A stretch of DNA of 64,000 nucleotides from Candidatus Heimdallarchaeota archaeon. Its GTDB lineage: Archaea; Asgardarchaeota; Heimdallarchaeia; Heimdallarchaeales; Heimdallarchaeaceae. The notes under the pieces are model-generated. The model was given only the letters and a program-made list of their open reading frames with translations, was not told where the DNA came from and did no database searches. A program made the position numbers and the translations under genes. Positions 52,597 to 61,699 of this stretch are shown piece after piece. How positions within the stretch are numbered: the first letter of the stretch is position 1; each line of letters opens with the position of its first letter. Location of the stretch: contig JAAFKI010000154.1 of NCBI GenBank assembly GCA_021399345.1, positions 24,498-88,497 of the forward strand, written 5' to 3'.

Positions 52597-54126
52597 TTGA
52601 AAAAAACCACTCTTATTGCTATATTACTAATTGGTTTAACAGCTGTTGGTGTGAGTGGTTATTTTGTCACTAACACAATTATTACTAATTATTTCTCGGG
52701 AGAAGCTAATTTAGTTTCCTTATTTCATCCAGAAGAAATATTGAAAGGGGATCCTCTAAAGCTAAAATTTGAGTTAGATATCAGTGGAATTAACAAATTA
52801 ACGGTTGAAGCTGTTGAAATAAGAATTAGTTCCACTCTGTACTCCCTTAATGATACAATGCGTTATGATATTAATCAAGAACTTCTACGAGGTACTGAGC
52901 TTATTACCATTGATGTTGGGCCTCTATTAAACACAAGTACGGGATTCTTTGCACTAAATGTTGGAGAATATAAAACAGAGTTTGTTAATTTCGCATTTGA
53001 GGATAAAGCTCCGGATGTTTTAGAAGAATTGTCAATGATTTTCAACGTTGTTAATCCACAAGAAACGGAACAACTATCAAATGAAAAATTTCAGGATGGA
53101 CTAAGTGGTTGGAATATTAATCAAGTGAGCGATAATACATCTGTAGAAATTACCACTCATGGTTCTTTGGATGGAAATAGCCTTCTTATTAGCAATAATC
53201 AAGATGTACAACCAAATAATTCTATCTGGGTTAGTATCTCGCAAACAATCAATATGACTAACAGTCATTTTCTCTCTTTTGAACAAGTTATAGAAAGTAC
53301 TAACAGTAGTATTAACTTTAAGCTGTTCTTAGGTGGCATCGAAGCTAATATGAGCTTGGAACTCAATGTAGGTTCAGTACAAAATCAGATTATACACTAT
53401 GGTGAAGCTTCAGGAATCACCAACGTTACCTTACAGATATCTTTCACCTATGCCGATAATAATACCAATGTCTACCTTGATGATTTATCCATTCTACAAT
53501 ATGAACATCGTGTTTATGTTTTGATGCTTAATGACAATTGGGAAACTATTGTAAACGAGATAGGAAGATCAGATCTCTTTACAACCATTGCAGCAACATC
53601 ATATTTCTTTGAAAAGGAACTTGGAATCAAGCTGATACCTATTCTAGAACTCGAATGGCACCCATCTAATCTTAGCTGGATGGTGGTGGATGATGATGCT
53701 TTAGCTTCAGCAGGTGAGATGTTAGGCTTGGAATCTGAATGGAATGTTGCAACAGGCAGATCTAACCAAAATCATGGTTTTGATCTCTTAACATCATATT
53801 CGAATCAAACATCTGAACACTTTGGATTTGCTTATTATGAAATGAATGCATGTTTTCATTTCGGTCAATCAGAAGAACTAGGTGAGTATAGTTGGTTAAC
53901 AATTGTCGAAGATTGGGCTGAAAATCTTATTCAACACGAAATCAGTCACAACTTTGGTGCTCATGATAGAGATAGAACATTTTTCCCTCCTAGTGTTATG
54001 AGTAAACCATCAAATCCCGATCAAGTTGTTGCAGATTTTCTGATAAACAAACTCTGGTTACAAGTTAACAACTGGTTAACAGAAGATATTTTGATAATGT
54101 TAGCAAATAGAGCAATGTTTGATTAA
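52597..54126 (+). CDS. Secreted/anchored metzincin-like protein
   Basis: This 509-residue protein starts with TTG 52597 and KKTTLIAILLIGL, a signal-anchor helix. A cargo-like beta region follows (about 35-140), then a probable jelly-roll module (about 150-300) with many N-x-S/T sites. The C-terminal third has the zinc protease motif HEISHNFGAHD (H-E-x-x-H-x-x-G-x-x-D form) near residue 448 and a Met-turn candidate PSVMSK about 20 residues later, as in metzincins of the snapalysin-like kind. The third ligand may be D or the adjacent H. Substrate unknown. Confidence 0.65.
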   Translation: MKKTTLIAILLIGLTAVGVSGYFVTNTIITNYFSGEANLVSLFHPEEILKGDPLKLKFELDISGINKLTVEAVEIRISSTLYSLNDTMRYDINQELLRGTELITIDVGPLLNTSTGFFALNVGEYKTEFVNFAFEDKAPDVLEELSMIFNVVNPQETEQLSNEKFQDGLSGWNINQVSDNTSVEITTHGSLDGNSLLISNNQDVQPNNSIWVSISQTINMTNSHFLSFEQVIESTNSSINFKLFLGGIEANMSLELNVGSVQNQIIHYGEASGITNVTLQISFTYADNNTNVYLDDLSILQYEHRVYVLMLNDNWETIVNEIGRSDLFTTIAATSYFFEKELGIKLIPILELEWHPSNLSWMVVDDDALASAGEMLGLESEWNVATGRSNQNHGFDLLTSYSNQTSEHFGFAYYEMNACFHFGQSEELGEYSWLTIVEDWAENLIQHEISHNFGAHDRDRTFFPPSVMSKPSNPDQVVADFLINKLWLQVNNWLTEDILIMLANRAMFD

Positions 54127-54189
54127 GCTAGTATAACAAGAACGAAAAGCTTAATTAGATTAGTTAAACGCAAATAGTGTAGAATTATT

Positions 54190-54266
54190 GGCCGGATGGT
54201 CTAGCTTGGTATGGCCCCTGGTTTGGGACCAGGAGATCCCGTGTTCAAATCACGGTCCGGCCACCA
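54190..54266 (+). tRNA. tRNA-Pro (TGG), CCA encoded
   Basis: Acceptor GGCCGGA/TCCGGCC, anticodon stem CCTGG/CCAGG with loop TTTGGGA (anticodon TGG), T arm CCGTG-TTCAAAT-CACGG. The discriminator is A at 54263; CCA is encoded at 54264-54266. There is no intron. Confidence 0.95.
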
Positions 54267-54339
54267 CTTTTCTTCTTATTATTTTTTATTCTCTTGTTTC
54301 AGAGAACTTCTTATAAATTAGGAAATAAAAAGAAAAGCT

Positions 54340-55206
54340 ATGAAGATAGGTTTTGTTACAGATAGTGGTTCAGATATCGATCTTGATTATGCTGACAAAA
54401 TAGGTGTAAAAGTTGTCCCTTTGACTGTAACTTTTAGCGATGCAGATGACGTTGTACATATAGAGGACAGAAGTTTTAATCTTGATTTTTATTATGGCAA
54501 ATATGACTCAGTTGATGATTTCTCCGCGAAAACTGCTCAACCAACCCCTAATGACTTCTTTACAGTGTATGAAGAACTAGCAAAAGAAGGAGTAGAAGAA
54601 ATAATAGTGGTAACTCTAAGTTCAGGTTTAAGTGGAACGATTAATAGTGCACGTTTGGGTGCGAATATGCTTAAAAGAAAAAATGAGAAAATTAAAGTTC
54701 ACCTTGTCGATGCATTAAATGCTTCATATTCTGAGGTAATTTTGATCGAAAAAGGTTTGAAACTACAAGAACAAGGTTTAGATGCTGATGAAATAGCGAA
54801 GAAACTAAGAGAACATGTTAAAAACATCAAAACTTACATACTTCTTCCTTCATTGAAATACTTGCGCAGGGGGGGTAGAATCTCAGTTACGAAATACATT
54901 CTTGGAACACTACTAAGAAAGAAACCAATTACAGTTGTTAATGAAGAAGGTAAAAACGAAGTTGCTGCAACAGTAACAGAAACAGATGAAGGTTTTCAAA
55001 AAATCCTCGAATTAACTTCAGAGAATTTTTCTAGATTTCCAAAACAAGTTATTGTACTTCACGGTAATAATGAGCAATTAGCTGAAAGAATGGAGAAACT
55101 AGTAGAAAAATACTTCAAAGATGTGAAAATAATAAAAAGATGCACAGGAGTTACAATATCTGCACACACAGGTCCAGACATCGTTGCCTTAGTATCAGAA
55201 TTCTAA
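54340..55206 (+). CDS. DegV family fatty-acid-binding-like protein
   Basis: This 288-residue DegV fold protein has an N-terminal GFVTDSGSDIDLDYADK with a lipid head-binding Ser/Thr loop, KTAQPTPNDF, TLSSGLSGTINSARL (lipid phosphate/carboxyl site) and a C-terminal CTGVTISAHTGPDIVALV. Members bind fatty acids; bacterial FakB homologs present them to a kinase, FakA. No FakA-like gene is nearby, though a PlsY-like gene is 1.8 kb upstream, which would be consistent with acyl chemistry. It is probably monocistronic. Confidence 0.88.
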   Translation: MKIGFVTDSGSDIDLDYADKIGVKVVPLTVTFSDADDVVHIEDRSFNLDFYYGKYDSVDDFSAKTAQPTPNDFFTVYEELAKEGVEEIIVVTLSSGLSGTINSARLGANMLKRKNEKIKVHLVDALNASYSEVILIEKGLKLQEQGLDADEIAKKLREHVKNIKTYILLPSLKYLRRGGRISVTKYILGTLLRKKPITVVNEEGKNEVAATVTETDEGFQKILELTSENFSRFPKQVIVLHGNNEQLAERMEKLVEKYFKDVKIIKRCTGVTISAHTGPDIVALVSEF

Positions 55207-55210
55207 TATT

Positions 55211-55462
55211 TTCTATTCGTTCAATCTTTCTGAAGTTATAAGAGCTCTTAGATAATCATTCAACGCATGAAATCGTTCTTCATAGCTCTTCTTCGGACTG
55301 TAAAGAGCTTGGTCTTCAACAGAAACAAGAATTCTTCATAGAAGTGAAACAACATATCTTCTTGTATTGTCTCCCTTATTATAATGGGTGTTGTTAGAAA
55401 GAAGTAAAGTCGTTCTAATAAGGTAGGTCTATTATTCTCTAAGATAATTGTATCTTCTAATC
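55211..55462 (-). pseudogene. Frameshifted remnant of a small gene
   Basis: Directly downstream of the PLP deaminase-like gene, the minus strand holds a protein-like segment NNRPTLLERLYFFLTT...IQEDMLFHFYEEFL in one frame (upper part). The segment SVEDQALYSPKKSYEERFHALNDY, ending in ERLNE and a stop, is in another frame (lower part). The two join with a frameshift near 55330 and no start codon is visible, so this seems a decayed gene. A sequencing error joining two pieces of a real gene is possible. I do not recognise the product. Confidence 0.4.
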
Positions 55463-55472
55463 AACAATAAAT

Positions 55473-56555
55473 CTACATCATTTTTACTGAACCATCAAAA
55501 AATTTGTGAAACTTCCTAGGTAAGTCTTGATAATTAACTTCCTCTATAACAGAAGTCAGATCAGCAGAGCTCTTTGAATTCCAGAAGATAATAATTTCAT
55601 CTTTCTGCAATTTATTTTTTCGAATATAATCTATCAAACCACTAAGGGTTTTACCAGTATATACATATTCCAGTTTGAGCTCATCCTTCTTTGCTATTTT
55701 GATTGCTTCCATTGCTTCCTCTGTTGGAACACCGTATTGCCCCCCAAAATATCTATGATCAACAATTAGTCTTTCTCCAATCACATCAGAAACATCGGGA
55801 ATAGAAGAATCTCTTGTTCTCATCAGTTCTAATGCTTTGACAGCTAAGTCTAGTGTGTTTTTCTTGGAACTCCAAATAGGATCAGTTACACCTATACCGA
55901 TTACCTTTGTTCTTACTTTCGCCAATTCCAAACCTAGAACTAATCCAGCGCAAGTAGCAAGAGAACCAACTGTTACAAATAATTTATCTGGTTCAGGAAT
56001 TAGTTTTGCATCTATCTGTTCTTTAAGTTCAAAAGCAGCATTAACAAACCCTAATGTCCCCAATGGAGAACTTGCACCTGTTGTAACAAAATACGCTTTT
56101 TTATCAATGAATAATCTTGCTTTTATTGCTAATTTTCTTCGAAAGTTGCTCTTCATCAAGTTTAACCTTGCACCAAAATAATGATGACAAAGAAGATTTT
56201 CCCTCACATGTTGAGATAGTTTCTGTTCTACTAAAAATAGATGAGTTTCCAAACCAAACTTTTTTGCATGTACTGTGGTTGCTAAACCATGGTTTGTACC
56301 AATTGCCCCTTGTGTAAGAATCCTTTTCTTATTTTTCTTCAATATATCAGCAAAGACAAATTCATACTTCCTTAGTTTGTTTCCACCATATATGTCGTCT
56401 GTTAAGTCATCTCTTTTAACCCAAATTTCTTTGTGGTTAAGCTCTTTACTTATTTCTTCCATTTTGTGGATTGGAGTGGGGGAGTTAATAGTAGAAACCC
56501 AAGGAATATTTCTCAATTTCGGATATTTTCTGAAAAGGGGTATTTCTTCAGTCAT
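55473..56555 (-). CDS. ACC deaminase/D-cysteine desulfhydrase family PLP protein
   Basis: This 360-residue fold-type II PLP enzyme has WVKRDDLTDDIYGGNKLRK, where Lys of GGNK is the Schiff-base residue (about residue 60). GAIGTNHGLATTV follows, and the glycine-rich PLP phosphate loop TVGSLATCAGLVLG lies near 194-207. Both 1-aminocyclopropane-1-carboxylate deaminase and D-cysteine desulfhydrase show this pattern; archaeal members are usually the latter. It is cytoplasmic. It would release ammonia or sulfide. It is upstream of the frameshifted remnant. Confidence 0.85.
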   Translation of the reverse strand: MTEEIPLFRKYPKLRNIPWVSTINSPTPIHKMEEISKELNHKEIWVKRDDLTDDIYGGNKLRKYEFVFADILKKNKKRILTQGAIGTNHGLATTVHAKKFGLETHLFLVEQKLSQHVRENLLCHHYFGARLNLMKSNFRRKLAIKARLFIDKKAYFVTTGASSPLGTLGFVNAAFELKEQIDAKLIPEPDKLFVTVGSLATCAGLVLGLELAKVRTKVIGIGVTDPIWSSKKNTLDLAVKALELMRTRDSSIPDVSDVIGERLIVDHRYFGGQYGVPTEEAMEAIKIAKKDELKLEYVYTGKTLSGLIDYIRKNKLQKDEIIIFWNSKSSADLTSVIEEVNYQDLPRKFHKFFDGSVKMM

Positions 56556-56669
56556 CTAGTATCTTGTTTTCTAGACTAAATAGATACTTTAAGTTTATTG
56601 AGCAGATATGCAACAAATATTTTTATTCTACTTACTATTTACTTCTTCTTGTACTAGGAGATATATCAG

Positions 56670-59039
56670 ATGAAATTATTTGAACCGTTTACAATCAATA
56701 ATACAAATCTTAGAAATCGTATTATTATGCCAGGAATGGACACCAATTTTGGTGATGAAGAGGGTAATATTCCCGATAAATTGATTGATTACTATGAATT
56801 AAGAGCAAAAGGTGGAGCTGGTTTAATTATTGTTGAAGGTGCTTTTTTTGATAAGAAAGGTGCTGGAACAGCTACTATGCTTAGTATTGAAAGTAATAAG
56901 AGAATTAACAAGTTCAAGGAATTAGTTAATACAATTAAGAAACACGGGGCTCATGCTTTAATACAGATATATCATGCTGGTGCTCAAGCTTCCTCATATA
57001 TGATAGGTCTTCAAGCAGTAGCACCTTCAGCTATTCCTTTTGAAATGGCGGGTGAAACACCTGAACCACTAACTCAGAAACAAATTTCTAAAATCGTCAA
57101 GGGATATAGTGAAGCTTGTTTAAGAGCAAAAAAAGCTGGTTTTGATGGTGTAGAGATTCATGCGGGACATGGTTATTTGCTCAATCAATTCTTTTCTTTA
57201 AGAACAAACAAACGTGATGATGAATATGGAGGACAATCTTTTGAAAACAGAACTAGAGCTGCTGTTGAAATCATAAGAGAAGTAAGAAAGAAATGTGGCA
57301 ATGATTTCATAATTGGTTTTAGATTAAATGGAAGTGATTATATTCCAGAAGGGTTGGAAGTAGGGGATGTTATTCAAATTGCTCAAATTCTAGAAGATGA
57401 AGGAATTGATCTGATAAACATAACTGGAGGGGTTTTTGATAGTCCTGGATTCCCTATTGTGCCATATATGAACTATCCAAAGGGGTGTTTCAGTTATAAT
57501 GCTCAGCAAGTTAAACAAGCTCTGAAGAAGACACCTATTGCTGTAGTAGGAAGAATTAATACAGCAGAAATTGCAGAAGAGATCTTACAACAGGATAAAG
57601 CTGATTTAGTATCTATAGGAAGAGCACTAATTGCAGATCCTGAGTTTCCAAATAAAATTAAAGCTGGAAAACAAGATACTATACGCACCTGTATAGGCTG
57701 TAATGCTTGTTTAAATCAAATAATGACAGAACAACAAGTGCAATGCGCAATTAATCCAAACTTAACTGGTTCTGATGAAGATATAGAAATTACGAGAGAA
57801 TCAAAGAAAATTTTAGTTGTAGGAACGGGTCCTGCAGGCATGGAGTTTTCTAGAATAGCAAAAATGCGCAATCATGATGTATGTGTTATTGAAAAAAGTG
57901 CATTCATAGGAGGTTCATTGAATTTTGCAAGAATGGCTCCAATGAAGAAAGAAGTTCAGAATCTTATTGATTATTATAATTTCACTTTTGATAATTTGGG
58001 TATTGAAGTTAAACTAAAAACACCATTTTCAGAAGAGATTCTTGCTGAACATAAACCAGATATGCTCGTGCTAGCAACAGGTATTGCTCCTAAAATTCCA
58101 GAAATAAAGGGGATTGAGGAAAGTAAATATCATCTCTATTCTGAAGTTTTAGGTGGAAGAATTCCGAAAGGACAACGAGTGGTTGTGTTAGGTGGAGATA
58201 TGATTGGTATAGAAGTAGCAGAATTCCTTTCGTGTGCAAATAAAGAAGTAACTTTAATCAGTAAACAAAAGAGATTGGGTAGTGATCTTTACTCTCTTGT
58301 TGCAAGAGAGGTGGTTACAGCAATAGAAGAAGATGAAAAAATTGACATATTGCTTGAAACTGAAGTTAAAGAAATAAAAGAAAACAAACTCACTATAGAA
58401 CAAAGTGGTCAGAAGTCTATAATTGATTACGATGATATCGTTATTACAATTGCACAAGCCTCAAATGAAGCGGAAAATCTAGCCAAAGGAAAAATCGATA
58501 AAATCTTCAAAATAGGTGATTGTAAGGAGATTCAACCTCGAAAAATTCTCGATTCTGTACAAGAAGGATATGAATTAGCAATAATCATTGAAACTCCTGA
58601 AGCCGATTTGTTATTTGCAGATGAACTTGAACAAAAAGTTGGGGATTTAAAATCTTTAATGAGAATAAAGATTAAGCGACGTACATTCACTAATGACGAT
58701 ATACTTAACTATCTAGATTTGCTAGCTCAAGTCTGTAATGAGAATGAAAAGATACAGAAGAAGAATAAGAAAGCAAAACTAGAGTTCCAAATATCAATTA
58801 GTGACGAGAAATATTACTACATCAAAGTTAACAACGGAAATTTCACTACAGGTGAAGGTAAACTCGAGCAACCAAGTGTGAGAATTTGGATTGATTCATC
58901 TATTGCCAGTGGAATATTCATGGGGACTGTAAACGCTGCTTCCGCATACATGGCTAAAGAAATTAAGTTTGAAGGTTCAATGATGCTAGGTCTTAAGTTT
59001 AGAAACTTTACAGATGCAGTGGTAAGTGAACTAGAGTAA
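56670..59039 (+). CDS. Old yellow enzyme/FadH-like oxidoreductase fused to an SCP2 domain
   Basis: This 789-residue protein has three parts. An N-terminal OYE/2,4-dienoyl-CoA reductase TIM barrel (about 1-330) includes HAGAQAS and HAGHGYLLNQFF with flavin-site His residues. A 4Fe-4S motif CIGCNACLNQI...C (about 345-365) leads to FAD/NAD(P) domains (about 375-650) with GTGPAGMEFSRIA and GGDMIGIEVAEFL. A C-terminal SCP2/sterol-carrier-like domain (about 655-789) carries LEFQISISDEKYYYIKVNNG and the KEIKFEGSMMLGLKF closing helix. FadH-type enzymes reduce conjugated C=C of acyl-CoA; the extra domain suggests a lipid substrate. Confidence 0.82.
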   Translation: MKLFEPFTINNTNLRNRIIMPGMDTNFGDEEGNIPDKLIDYYELRAKGGAGLIIVEGAFFDKKGAGTATMLSIESNKRINKFKELVNTIKKHGAHALIQIYHAGAQASSYMIGLQAVAPSAIPFEMAGETPEPLTQKQISKIVKGYSEACLRAKKAGFDGVEIHAGHGYLLNQFFSLRTNKRDDEYGGQSFENRTRAAVEIIREVRKKCGNDFIIGFRLNGSDYIPEGLEVGDVIQIAQILEDEGIDLINITGGVFDSPGFPIVPYMNYPKGCFSYNAQQVKQALKKTPIAVVGRINTAEIAEEILQQDKADLVSIGRALIADPEFPNKIKAGKQDTIRTCIGCNACLNQIMTEQQVQCAINPNLTGSDEDIEITRESKKILVVGTGPAGMEFSRIAKMRNHDVCVIEKSAFIGGSLNFARMAPMKKEVQNLIDYYNFTFDNLGIEVKLKTPFSEEILAEHKPDMLVLATGIAPKIPEIKGIEESKYHLYSEVLGGRIPKGQRVVVLGGDMIGIEVAEFLSCANKEVTLISKQKRLGSDLYSLVAREVVTAIEEDEKIDILLETEVKEIKENKLTIEQSGQKSIIDYDDIVITIAQASNEAENLAKGKIDKIFKIGDCKEIQPRKILDSVQEGYELAIIIETPEADLLFADELEQKVGDLKSLMRIKIKRRTFTNDDILNYLDLLAQVCNENEKIQKKNKKAKLEFQISISDEKYYYIKVNNGNFTTGEGKLEQPSVRIWIDSSIASGIFMGTVNAASAYMAKEIKFEGSMMLGLKFRNFTDAVVSELE

Positions 59040-59127
59040 ATGTGAATGTATTCAAAATGGTATTAAAAAAACTTAAATCATCTATCTAGTGAATTAAATC
59101 AGAAAATCAAAATATAGGGGGTCAGTT

Positions 59128-60171
59128 ATGCCTACACTTTTCAAATATGAGAAAGGAATTAAATTCTTAAAAAAGCCCGAGAATCTAACTTTAATAGCTG
59201 ACCCAACAACTGTTAAAGCTGCTGAAAATTGTGATGTAACTCTTATAACACATTCACATACTGATCATTCTCTAGCGTTTCCAAACGAAGGAATAAAAGT
59301 TTATTCTACAGAAATTGCTAGTCAACTTTTCGAAAGCTTAACAGCAAGAAAAACAAGAAATACAAAATTCGTTGAATTAAATAAAACAATTAACATTAAC
59401 GATGTGGAAGTTAAATTCATTCCTGCAGGTCATTTGCTTGGTGCTGCACAGATTGTATTCTATTTTGATGATTTAACCATCTGTTACACCGGTGACATAA
59501 GTACTGATAAGATGCTAACTGTACCAAAAGCCGCTGTTCCAGAAGACGAAGTAGACATTTTGATTACTGAGGCCACATATGGAAAGGGAGACTTATTTTT
59601 TGATTCTCGTGAAAGAATAAAAGGCTCAATTCTAAAATGGGTAGCGGAAAATCTTCAAGAAAATAAAGTTCCTGTAATCAACATGGGTCATTTAGGACCT
59701 GCACAAGAAATTATAGCTTATCTAAATGACATGTTATCTGTAGACATTTACTGCGACAATAGAACTAGTGAAATAAATAAAATATATCAAAATGAAGGTC
59801 ATAATCTTCAGTGGAATCGTTTTGATCTATTAAACGATAGTGAGTTGAAAGCTGAAAGAAGTGTAGTTCTACTTCCAAGAGCAGCTAAGGAAATTCCTGA
59901 ATTTTTGAAATCCCACAAAATCTCTAGAGGAATAGTTACTGGACAAGCTTCACGATTTGCATATTCGAGCTTTGAACAAGCTTTTCCTTTTTCAATGCAT
60001 GCGAATTGTAATGAATTGCTTGAACATGTTAAAGCTGTAAATCCCCAGAAAGTATATACTCTTTATGGTTTTGATTCAGATTTTGCAGCTATTGTTAGAC
60101 AAAAACTCAAATTATTCGCTAGACCTATAAAAATGTCTAAAAATAGATTAACGTTAGAAGAATTTCTTTAG
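59128..60171 (+). CDS. Metallo-beta-lactamase fold, exonuclease-like protein
   Basis: This 347-residue MBL-fold hydrolase has zinc motif HSHTDH (about residue 45-50), a second ligand region AGHLLGAAQIV, Asp in YTGDIS, and a later E-A-T-Y strand (TEATYG), arranged as in the Snm1/artemis-like and archaeal RNA/DNA processing exonucleases of this fold. The GQASRFAYSSFE and FPFSMHANCNELLEH segments match the beta-CASP-like C-terminal ligand His. The molecule is probably a nucleic-acid phosphodiesterase. It is convergent with the spt5 gene with one base between. Confidence 0.8.
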   Translation: MPTLFKYEKGIKFLKKPENLTLIADPTTVKAAENCDVTLITHSHTDHSLAFPNEGIKVYSTEIASQLFESLTARKTRNTKFVELNKTININDVEVKFIPAGHLLGAAQIVFYFDDLTICYTGDISTDKMLTVPKAAVPEDEVDILITEATYGKGDLFFDSRERIKGSILKWVAENLQENKVPVINMGHLGPAQEIIAYLNDMLSVDIYCDNRTSEINKIYQNEGHNLQWNRFDLLNDSELKAERSVVLLPRAAKEIPEFLKSHKISRGIVTGQASRFAYSSFEQAFPFSMHANCNELLEHVKAVNPQKVYTLYGFDSDFAAIVRQKLKLFARPIKMSKNRLTLEEFL

Positions 60172-60172
60172 A

Positions 60173-60661
60173 TTATAGGAGATATCCGTCTTCAGGTTCT
60201 TTTTCAACGGCTTTTTCCTTTACTCTAATTGATTCTCCAGAAAGAGTTACTGGAATTTGTAAATCCATTGCAAGAAGTTCTACAGTGACTTCCTCTTTTC
60301 CGACATGGATATCAGTAACTCTTGCTTTGGAACCTTTGAATGGTCCATTTATTACTTCTACAATGTCGTTAATATCCACACCCTCAATGACTGGTCTTGG
60401 CATTAAGAAATGATCTAACTCATCAATAGGGATTTCTTCAGCTCGAGAAGCTCTAGGTCGTTTTCGAACATGTCTTACACCTTCTACAAGGATTTCAACA
60501 TCATCGATGGATTCTGCCTCAACAAAAATGTATCCTTTTAACCCACCTGGCACTAAAACAGAATATATTTTAAGATGGGGTCTGTTTTCTGCTCTACGTG
60601 CTAAATATTCACTCAATGAATGTTCTTGACCTATTGTTGTTCTAAGAGCATAGATTGGCAT
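60173..60661 (-). CDS. spt5: Transcription elongation factor Spt5 (NusG)
   Basis: This 162-residue archaeal Spt5/NusG has an N-terminal NGN domain (about 1-88; MPIYALRTTIGQEHSLSEYLA... GGLKGYIFVEAESIDDVE, HVRKRPR) that binds the RNA polymerase clamp. A C-terminal KOW domain (about 95-150; NDIVEVINGPFKGSKARVTDI) contacts the ribosome or nascent RNA. The usual partner Spt4 is elsewhere. It is last in the L11-SecE-Spt5 group (minus strand), with 41 nt to secE. Confidence 0.95.
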   Translation of the reverse strand: MPIYALRTTIGQEHSLSEYLARRAENRPHLKIYSVLVPGGLKGYIFVEAESIDDVEILVEGVRHVRKRPRASRAEEIPIDELDHFLMPRPVIEGVDINDIVEVINGPFKGSKARVTDIHVGKEEVTVELLAMDLQIPVTLSGESIRVKEKAVEKEPEDGYLL

Positions 60662-60702
60662 GATATCACTTCGTTTGTTATTTTTTATTATCTGAGGTAA
60701 AC

Positions 60703-60903
60703 TTAAGTTGGTGGATTAATTGCATTTATAATTGCATTAAATAGTAAGCTAAGAACATATCCAATCACTCCAATAAGGATTATACCAATTGCACTCATTT
60801 TTACTGTAATGGATAGTTCTCTTCTACTAGGCTTTTTTGCATGTCTAAGTACTTTTCTGCTGTTTATGAAAAAGCCTCGTATCTTATAGATCATTTTACT
60901 CAT
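60703..60903 (-). CDS. secE: Preprotein translocase subunit SecE (Sec61 gamma)
   Basis: This 66-residue single-span membrane protein has a conserved amphipathic segment (NSRKVLRHAKKPSRREL) followed by a helix IGIILIGVIGYVLSLLF. It clamps the two halves of SecY in the translocon. Length and the K/R-KP-S-R-x-E motif match archaeal SecE. It sits between uL11 and Spt5; in many archaea secE precedes spt5 and L11, so the position of L11 is different here. Confidence 0.93.
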   Translation of the reverse strand: MSKMIYKIRGFFINSRKVLRHAKKPSRRELSITVKMSAIGIILIGVIGYVLSLLFNAIINAINPPT

Positions 60904-60971
60904 AAATTGTGCCTCATTTATCTTTTTTATAATATATTTTTATTTGTTCTGTTGAGTAACAGCCAAAAGAC

Positions 60972-61469
60972 CTATTCCTCTGCAGCAGCTAGAAGCTCTG
61001 CATACTTGCCTGCATCAATTTCCTTTTGCACATCTCTGGGATCTTTATCTTCACAGGTTACACCCATGCATACCATTGTACCTAAAATCTCTTTACATGC
61101 AGCGGATATTGATCCAGCAGCTAAATCTGCCCATTTAGCTTTAGCGGCTTCTATAAGTTGTGGAAAAGTTATATTGCCAACTATCTCTGTATTAGGAGTT
61201 CCAGATGCTTTTGTTAAGTTTGCAGCTTTTAGTACTAATGCTGATGCTGGTGGAATACCAATTTCCAATTCAAACTCACGGGTTTTTTTATCAACTGTAA
61301 CTTTTACGGGAACTTTCATACCCTTGTAAGCTTCGGTTTGTTTGTTTATCTCACTGACAACTTTACCCATATTAACACCGAGTGGTCCTAAAGCAGGTCC
61401 CATAGCTCCACCAGGAGATGCTTGTCCTCCATCTACTAGTAAATCAACAGTCACTAGTTCTTTACTCAT
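60972..61469 (-). CDS. rpl11: 50S ribosomal protein L11 (uL11)
   Basis: This 165-residue archaeal uL11 binds the GTPase-associated centre of 23S rRNA. Features are the N-terminal domain with GGQASPGGAMGPALGPLGVN, FELEIGIPPASALVLKAANLTKASGTP and a C-terminal rRNA-binding domain with EILGTMVCMGVTCEDKDPRDVQKEIDAG. It is the first gene of the minus-strand group L11-SecE-Spt5. L1, L10 and L12, which usually follow L11, are not in the window. Confidence 0.97.
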   Translation of the reverse strand: MSKELVTVDLLVDGGQASPGGAMGPALGPLGVNMGKVVSEINKQTEAYKGMKVPVKVTVDKKTREFELEIGIPPASALVLKAANLTKASGTPNTEIVGNITFPQLIEAAKAKWADLAAGSISAACKEILGTMVCMGVTCEDKDPRDVQKEIDAGKYAELLAAAEE

Positions 61470-61647
61470 TAGCTTCGCCTCATTTAATAATACTAACTTA
61501 AGACAGAAGCAAGATACTTGCTACTTAAAGGTAACGATTTTTAACTAAAGAGTTTTTCTTTGGAGATTAGGGTTAGTACTTTTAAGAAATATTCAAAGAA
61601 TAGGTTTTCATATCCCTTACACCTATTTTTTTTCTTTAATCAAAATA

Positions 61648-61654
61648 TTTATAA
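61648..61654 (+). promoter_or_regulatory. TATA box of the Lsm-L37e operon
   Basis: TTTATAA lies about 46 nt ahead of the Lsm start, predicting transcription from near 61678 and a leader of about 22 nt. Confidence 0.5.
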
Positions 61655-61699
61655 TGAAATCTTAGAGTTTCAACTCGTAATGTTTTGGAGTAAAAAACT

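Noticed and set aside
54122..54155. Inverted repeat ATTAAGCT..AGCTTAAT after the metzincin gene
   Set aside because: It overlaps the stop codon, lacks the T-run or promoter spacing of the small RNA family and is weak; possibly a chance AT-rich palindrome.
18090..61548. Other minus- and plus-strand frames opposite real genes
   Set aside because: They lie wholly inside recognised genes, have no ribosome binding sites and no recognisable domains.
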